DNA from: Cognatilysobacter xinjiangensis
GTDB lineage: Bacteria > Pseudomonadota > Gammaproteobacteria > Xanthomonadales > Xanthomonadaceae
DNA length: 64,000 nt
NCBI RefSeq assembly: GCF_014651995.1
Contig: NZ_BMXY01000004.1
Coordinates: forward strand, 1 to 64,000
Direction of reading: 5' to 3'
Part shown: positions 59,005 to 64,000 of the stretch, piece by piece
Numbering within the stretch: position 1 is the stretch's first letter
How the letters are laid out: every line of letters begins with the position of its first letter
The notes under the pieces: model-generated
The model's database searches: none
What the model was told of the DNA's origin: nothing
What the model saw: the letters and a program-made list of their open reading frames with translations, nothing else
Translations under genes and position numbers: made by a program

Positions 59005-61011
59005 CTACTGCGCGAGTACGGGCGTGGCCGCCTGCCGCTGCTGCGCGTCGAGCTGCCGCGCCTCGCGGTTCGCCGCCACCTGCTGCAGTTGCTCGGTGCT
59101 TTCGAGCATCGGCTGCGCCGCGGCCTGTCGCGTGCTGATCGCGTCGGTCGTGATGTTGAGGCCGGGCTCGTCGCGCAGCGCACTGACCTGCACGCCGCGC
59201 ACCAGCGTGATGTCGCGATTGAGCTCGACGCGGTCGACTCGGGTGATGCCCTCGCGCAGGCATTCCACGGCGAGGGCACCCGCGATGCGCGCGCTGTGGG
59301 GGCCGGGTGCGATGCCCTTCGCGCGCTCCTCCGCCTGCACGCGCTCCAGCACCTGCGCGTACAGCGCGTGCTGCGGGTGGGACGGATGGCTCAGCAGCGC
59401 GAGCTCGGCGCCCGCAAGCGCCGTTGCCGTTTTCCGCCCGGCGACGCCAAGGCCCTCGAGTCCGTGCTCGCGCTGGAACGCCTGCACGGCGAACCGGGTG
59501 TTGTCGCCGAAGTCGCCGTCGACCTCGAGCGGCTTGCCGTCCCTGCCGCGATAGCCCAGATCGGCGAGGCGCTGCTGCAGCGTCGATACCGCAGGGCCTT
59601 TTTCGCCGTGCCGAAGGACGCCGTCGGCGTCAGCGGGCGGGACTGCCGGCCGCGGCACCGATGCAGCAGGCCGTTCCGCCTGCACCGTCGCCGCGTGCTC
59701 GCGGCCGGCGGTCGCCGACGCCTGCGCATGCAGCGGCGCCCGCACGTGGAATTCCGGCTTGGCGCGGAGGGCGCCGACGATCACTTGGTTGTGGCCGTCC
59801 CAGTAGGCCCCGGGCCTCACCGTGACCAGGGCCGGTCCGCTGCTCACCTGTGACCCGATGAACTGGATGTGGCCGTTGGCGTCATAGCCCTGGAAGATGC
59901 CGACATGCTGCCCGGTGCCGCTCTTGTCCTTGAACATGAGGATGTCGCCGCGCTGCAGTGAGCCGTTGGGCCGTCGGGCCTGATCCGCTGCGACCACGTC
60001 GAAGTGTCGCCGGGCATAGGGCGTGACATCGCGGCCGTTAAAGAGGTCGCGTGTCGTGAACGCAGCTGCGGGCACGTCGTAACCGGCGTTGCGAAGGCCA
60101 CGCCAGACGAAGGACGAGCAGTCGACGCCCTTGCGCCCATCACCGTCGAGGTCGCGCTCGTTGCGGCTCTGGTCGGTGCGGCCATCACCACCCTCGTTCG
60201 GCCTGCGACCGGTGTCCCCGCGCCCGTACTCGAAGCGCTCGCGGCCGTCGATGAAATGCAGACGGGCCTCGTTGTAGATGGCAGCGCGGTTCTGCATATC
60301 AGAAGCGGCCGGCGCCGCGTGCCGCATAGGTGGCGGTACGGATTCCTGCCGAGGCGGAAGGGCGCCGAGCGCGGCCGCGTAGCTCGCGTAGTCGTCCATC
60401 TTGGCCCCCATCACGCGATAGGCGTCCTCCAGCGTGCGGTTGCCATCGCCATAGAGGGCGGGGTTGCCGCGAATGACCTTCGCCGACAGTACGGCGGTAA
60501 CCGGCGCCCTTGGGTTGTTCCGCAGTGCTTCGAGGAACTTCGGGCCGTCGCCGCTGCCGAGGTTGTGGAGGGCGTAGACATTCGCGTCGGGATCCGGCCC
60601 GCCGAGTGCGCGCCCACGCGCAATGTTCTCGCGTGTGAATTCGGCGAGCATTGCGGCCTGTAGCCTCGGATCATTCCTCAGTGCTGGCGCATTGGCCTGC
60701 TCCTCGGTCATGCGCGCCGCGTTGGCGACACCGTACTTCTCCCCATGACGATGGATCACGTCGAGCCAAGTGTCCTTGGTGAACTGGCCGAGGCCATAGG
60801 CCGAGGACAGAGCCATCGTCCCATCGAACTGCCTGATGACATTGCGCTCAGGATGGCTGCGGCTGATGGGTCGTGCGTGCGTGTCGAACCCTGACTCGAA
60901 GCCCGCGATCTTGACCAGGATCCCGGGGTCGACGCCGGCATTGCGGGCGGCTTCTGCGAGAAGCTCGCGATTCTGTTCCCAATGACGGTCAATGGCCTTT
61001 GAATTCGGCAT
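59005..61011 (-). CDS. Peptidoglycan-attacking XVIPCD effector (predicted T4SS X-Tfe)
   Basis: 668-aa protein without a signal peptide. Residues 15-200: lysozyme/transglycosylase-like domain with Glu39 in IAGFESGFD and [12 protein letters not shown]. Residues 285-415: NlpC/P60-like amidase with Cys298 (VDCSSFVW), His369 (QHVGIFQG) and His381, correctly spaced. Residues 466-535: PG_binding_1. Residues 540-668: XVIPCD-like signal, with [31 protein letters not shown], and a Gln-rich tail ([20 protein letters not shown]). XVIPCD directs proteins into the bacteria-killing T4SS of xanthomonads. The partner lipoprotein gene lies 32 bp upstream. Which of the two hydrolase domains is active cannot be judged here. 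Confidence 0.85.
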   Translation of the reverse strand: MPNSKAIDRHWEQNRELLAEAARNAGVDPGILVKIAGFESGFDTHARPISRSHPERNVIRQFDGTMALSSAYGLGQFTKDTWLDVIHRHGEKYGVANAARMTEEQANAPALRNDPRLQAAMLAEFTRENIARGRALGGPDPDANVYALHNLGSGDGPKFLEALRNNPRAPVTAVLSAKVIRGNPALYGDGNRTLEDAYRVMGAKMDDYASYAAALGALPPRQESVPPPMRHAAPAASDMQNRAAIYNEARLHFIDGRERFEYGRGDTGRRPNEGGDGRTDQSRNERDLDGDGRKGVDCSSFVWRGLRNAGYDVPAAAFTTRDLFNGRDVTPYARRHFDVVAADQARRPNGSLQRGDILMFKDKSGTGQHVGIFQGYDANGHIQFIGSQVSSGPALVTVRPGAYWDGHNQVIVGALRAKPEFHVRAPLHAQASATAGREHAATVQAERPAASVPRPAVPPADADGVLRHGEKGPAVSTLQQRLADLGYRGRDGKPLEVDGDFGDNTRFAVQAFQREHGLEGLGVAGRKTATALAGAELALLSHPSHPQHALYAQVLERVQAEERAKGIAPGPHSARIAGALAVECLREGITRVDRVELNRDITLVRGVQVSALRDEPGLNITTDAISTRQAAAQPMLESTEQLQQVAANREARQLDAQQRQAATPVLAQ

Positions 61012-61043
61012 GGAACGATCCTTCGTTTGCCAATAGCGGGTTG

Positions 61044-61877
61044 TTAGAACGATTCGGGCATCGAATAGCGCTTCGCGCCTACCTCGAATCGCAGTACGCG
61101 CGAGTCGAGCCTTTCGTTCTTTCGGTACTTCGTGACCGTGACGGGATACCAGCCGTTTTCCGCCTTTTCGCTGCCGATCGCGATCCGGTACTCCACGTCC
61201 TGATCATCTTCGACGTACTGCGGGATCCCGCCCACGTCCATGAAGGTTTTGCCGACCGGTGCGACCAGCGAATGGGTCGCGGTCGTGGTGCCCTGAGCCG
61301 TGCCACCACTGCTGAACACCCAGCCATGGACGTTCGTGCCCAAGGCGACGAGGTCGGCGTTCACGCATCCGCAGTCGCCGGCGCTGCCGAAATCCATTCC
61401 CTTGCGGAATGCGGTAACCGTGGCTTTTCCATTGGGCGCGACGCTCAGGCGAAACGCGTCGAACATGCCAGGATCGACCGCGCCGTAGCGGTAGGCGGCA
61501 TTTCCCTGGATGTCTGCCGCGCTGGCGGTCGCGACGTAAATGATCTGGCGACCTTCTTCTAGGACCGCGCTGGGGGGCAGAGGTCGCATGCAATAGGCCA
61601 TCGCTGCCTCGCCGTCGCCGTAGGTCGCCTTCCAGCACTGGTGCTCGGCGTCGAATCCTTCGGGATATTGCGCGCGGAGCAGATCGTCGACGAGGTGATT
61701 GAGGCGCTCGGACGGCAGCGACGTCGTCTGGGGTGCGTCAGAAGGAGCACCTGTCGCCGCCACGGCGTTCGGCGTCGCCGGCGGAGTCGATTGCGTCGGC
61801 GCCGTTGATCCGTCGCAGGCCGCGAGAGCGAGGGCAACGACCGACGCCAGGTACGCACGTTGGAAGAGGCTGTTCAT
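61044..61877 (-). CDS. Putative immunity lipoprotein (X-Tfi) for the neighbouring effector
   Basis: 277-aa lipoprotein with signal MNSLFQRAYLASVVALALAAC (lipobox LAAC, Cys21) and a Ser/Thr/Pro-rich linker (SAPTQS-type). The body, from about residue 60, holds a Cys-containing beta-rich domain (QCWKATYGDGEAAMAYC, SAGDCGCVNADLVA) that I do not recognise. It ends only 32 bp before the effector start and is on the same strand, with the immunity gene first, as for X-Tfi/X-Tfe pairs. Placement in the periplasmic face fits neutralising a peptidoglycan hydrolase. Function is inferred from context only. Confidence 0.72.
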   Translation of the reverse strand: MNSLFQRAYLASVVALALAACDGSTAPTQSTPPATPNAVAATGAPSDAPQTTSLPSERLNHLVDDLLRAQYPEGFDAEHQCWKATYGDGEAAMAYCMRPLPPSAVLEEGRQIIYVATASAADIQGNAAYRYGAVDPGMFDAFRLSVAPNGKATVTAFRKGMDFGSAGDCGCVNADLVALGTNVHGWVFSSGGTAQGTTTATHSLVAPVGKTFMDVGGIPQYVEDDQDVEYRIAIGSEKAENGWYPVTVTKYRKNERLDSRVLRFEVGAKRYSMPESF

Positions 61878-62005
61878 CTGTGCAGTGACCGTAGGTTGAG
61901 AGTGATCGAATAGAGAACGCGACCCGCCACCGCTCGTGGTGTCGCGACGGGCGCGGGCGGAAAGATCGTGCGATCGCGATGTCACCGGTGGCACGAAGCT
62001 CGCAG

Positions 62006-62218
62006 TCACTGGGCTGCGTTCTTGAGGTGCAGTTCGCGCGCGTCGTCGATCCGCCGAACGCGCGGAATCGCTGCGTCTGCGCGCTTCCAGGCGCCCGTTC
62101 GATGGGGGGCGCGGTCGAGGGAATGCGTCGTCTGCCAATGCGGGCGCGTACCGTCACTGGAGTAATCGCCATCGCGGCGTTCGATGTGGCGGTGCGTCGT
62201 CGTTCCATCGTTTCGCAT
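62006..62218 (-). CDS. Candidate small hydrophilic protein, 70 aa
   Basis: In the 370-bp stretch 61878-62247, otherwise without a gene, the minus strand encodes MRNDGTTTHRHIERRDGDYS and continues to LHLKNAAQ, rich in His, Arg and Asp. A good SD (AAGGACA, 8 nt before the ATG) supports it. It is a separate start inside an open frame running into priA on paper. No family recognised. In 61878-62005 I see nothing convincing. Confidence 0.4.
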   Translation of the reverse strand: MRNDGTTTHRHIERRDGDYSSDGTRPHWQTTHSLDRAPHRTGAWKRADAAIPRVRRIDDARELHLKNAAQ

Positions 62219-62247
62219 GACCCTGTCCTTGGGCGTATGCCGGCATC

Positions 62248-64000
62248 CTAATACAGGTCGACCGGATCCACGTCCAGCGACCACCTCACGCGCCGGGCCT
62301 CGGGCAGTTCGCGGATGGACGGCAGTGCGGCGTCGAGGGCGGCATGCAGGGCGGGGCGGGCGTTCGAGGACACGACGAGCTGCGCGCGCTGGTAGCCGGC
62401 ACGGCGAGGCATGGGGGCGGGCAGGGGGCCGTGCGTGGTCAGCACGGCGCCGGGCGACGTGGCTTCGAGATGCGCGCGCACCTGCACGAGGAAGGCGTTG
62501 GCGACGTCCATGTCGCGCGCTTCGGCGCGGAACATCGCCATGTGCGCGAAGGGCGGGAACTGCACTTCCTCGCGCAGCGCGAGTTCCTCGTCGGCGAACT
62601 GCGCATAGCCGCCGGTGAGCAGCGTGTGCAGCAAGGGATGTTCGGGATGATGCGTCTGCAGCAGCACTTCGCCGGGGCGGTCGGCGCGACCGGCGCGGCC
62701 CGATACCTGCACCAGCAACTGCGCGAGTTTTTCGGGTGCGCGGAAATCGGCGGAGAACAGGCCTTCGTCGATGCCGACCACGGCGACCAACGTGAGCCCG
62801 GGAAGATCGTGGCCCTTGGCGAGCATCTGCGTGCCGACCAGCAGGCCCGGTCCTTGGCCGAGCGCTTCGATATGCCCGACCAGCGCGTCGCGGTTGCGCG
62901 TCGTGCCCTTGTCGATGCGCACGACGGGCACCTGCGGGAAGCGCGCGGCGAGCGTCTCCTCCAGCTTCTCGGTGCCGGCGCCCTGCGGTTGCAGCGCGAG
63001 GCCGCCGCAATCCGGGCAGGCATCGGGCGATCGCTTGGACGCACCGCAGTGATGGCACTGCAGCCGGCGGCCCTTCGCGTGCACGGTCATCGACGCGTCG
63101 CAGCGCGGGCATTCGGCGCTCCAGCCGCAGTCGTGGCACAGCAGGACAGGGGCGTAGCCGCGGCGGTTCTTGAACACCAGCGCCTGGCCGCCGGCTTCGA
63201 GCGTGCGCGAGAGCGCATCGATCAGCTCGTTCGACAGGCCGGCATCGAGCGCGCGCTTGCGGATGTCGATCACGCGCACGGCCGGCGGCTTGGCCACGCC
63301 CGCGCGCTTGCGCAGGTGCAGGTGCGTGTAGCGTTGCGTGCGAGCGTTACGCAGCGATTCCATCGACGGCGTCGCGCTGCCCAGCACGATCGGCACGTTC
63401 AACTGCGATGCGCGGTAGATGGCGAAATCGCGCGCGTGGTAGCGGATGCCGTCGAGCTGCTTGTAGCTGCCGTCGTGCTCCTCATCCACGACGATCAGGC
63501 CGGCATCGGGCAACGGCAGGAACACCGCGCTGCGCGTGCCAACCACCACGCGCGCCTGCCCGCGCAGGCAGGCCGCCCACGTGCGTGCGCGCTCGCCGTC
63601 GGACAGGCCCGAATGCAGCGCGTACACCGGCACGCCCAGGCGCGCGCGGAAACGCGCGAGCGTCTGCGGCGTCAGGCCGATCTCCGGCACCAGCACCAGC
63701 GCCTGTTTGCCGCGCGCGAGGCAGTCGGCGATCGCGTGCAGGTAGACCTCGGTCTTGCCGCTGCCAGTGATGCCGTCGAGCAGGAAGGCGCCGAACGCGT
63801 CGCGCGAGGCGAGCAGGGCGTCGATCGCGGCGCGCTGTTCGTCGTTGGGTTCGGGGCCGGGCTGCGCGGGCGCGGTGGCCGGCGTCATCACCACCTGCTC
63901 GACCAGGCCGCGGCCGTCGAGGCTGCGCAGCGCGGCGCGCCAGTCGTCGAACAGACTGTCGAGCTCGTCCTCGGCGACCTCGCCCTGCGCGAGGCGCTCG
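62248..64000 (-). CDS. priA: Primosomal protein N' (PriA), 3' part
   Basis: Replication-restart helicase, cut by the window end at its N-terminus, so the first part is missing. Helicase Walker A GITGSGKTEV and motif II VVDEEHDGSYKQ, followed by the zinc-binding Cys repeats (CHDCGW, CPRCD, CHHCG, CPDCGG) and motifs V/VI (GTQMLAKGHD, VSGRAGRADRPG). It reloads the replisome at stalled forks. The frame continues to 63999. Confidence 0.96.
   Translation of the reverse strand, partial: ERLAQGEVAEDELDSLFDDWRAALRSLDGRGLVEQVVMTPATAPAQPGPEPNDEQRAAIDALLASRDAFGAFLLDGITGSGKTEVYLHAIADCLARGKQALVLVPEIGLTPQTLARFRARLGVPVYALHSGLSDGERARTWAACLRGQARVVVGTRSAVFLPLPDAGLIVVDEEHDGSYKQLDGIRYHARDFAIYRASQLNVPIVLGSATPSMESLRNARTQRYTHLHLRKRAGVAKPPAVRVIDIRKRALDAGLSNELIDALSRTLEAGGQALVFKNRRGYAPVLLCHDCGWSAECPRCDASMTVHAKGRRLQCHHCGASKRSPDACPDCGGLALQPQGAGTEKLEETLAARFPQVPVVRIDKGTTRNRDALVGHIEALGQGPGLLVGTQMLAKGHDLPGLTLVAVVGIDEGLFSADFRAPEKLAQLLVQVSGRAGRADRPGEVLLQTHHPEHPLLHTLLTGGYAQFADEELALREEVQFPPFAHMAMFRAEARDMDVANAFLVQVRAHLEATSPGAVLTTHGPLPAPMPRRAGYQRAQLVVSSNARPALHAALDAALPSIRELPEARRVRWSLDVDPVDLY

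Noticed and set aside
62006-63139. A 377-codon frame overlapping priA
   Set aside because: The part above 62218 is a shadow of priA; only the last 70 codons, with their own SD, are kept as a low-confidence candidate.

Overview
The window is GC-rich, densely coded chromosomal DNA from a gammaproteobacterium of the Xanthomonadaceae/Lysobacteraceae (Lysobacter/Luteimonas-like). The pointers are two tandem Ax21-family outer-membrane proteins, a complete oleABCD olefin cluster, a zwf-pgl-edd-glk-eda operon, a secreted-effector gene with a C-terminal XVIPCD-like domain, and a Rho factor with a long low-complexity insertion. The genus is an inference from gene content. I found no rRNA, tRNA, CRISPR array, insertion sequence or prophage.

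Layout. 0-10 kb: an unrecognised protein, a FadI-like thiolase, a DUF4349 lipoprotein, hemD-hemY (without hemX), a small thioesterase, a rhodanese-secB-gpsA run and the two Ax21 proteins. 10-17 kb: a DUF2269 membrane protein and an SDR-DoxX fusion, trmL, another SDR, a secreted M16 peptidase and a DUF4156 lipoprotein. 17-24 kb: oleABCD, then ubiJ-ubiB. 24-31 kb: a HI0933-type flavoprotein, a second M16 peptidase and an S9 peptidase. 31-41 kb: a cyanide-insensitive-type bd oxidase (cydAB), ycgL, a giant membrane ankyrin protein, a CPA2 antiporter, a diguanylate cyclase and a TonB-C-like periplasmic protein. 41-48 kb: rho and trxA divergent from rhlB, then ftsEX, a two-receiver response regulator and ung. 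48-55 kb: the Entner-Doudoroff operon and a LacI-family gene that has lost most of its effector domain. 55-59 kb: rpoH preceded by a near-perfect CIRCE (HrcA operator), a kptA operon and transaldolase. 59-62.2 kb: an accessory pair, a 668-aa predicted type IV secretion effector that attacks peptidoglycan and a lipoprotein that is probably its immunity protein. 62.2-64 kb: the 3' part of priA.

How the genes fit together: glucose enters through Glk and Zwf and is split by Pgl, Edd and Eda, with transaldolase close by. The ole genes condense acyl-CoAs into long-chain olefins, and UbiJ/UbiB with the bd oxidase serve quinone-linked respiration. The most interesting signals are the CIRCE element directly in front of rpoH, the XVIPCD effector/immunity pair, the internally deleted LacI regulator, and a response regulator whose first receiver lacks its phosphoacceptor Asp.
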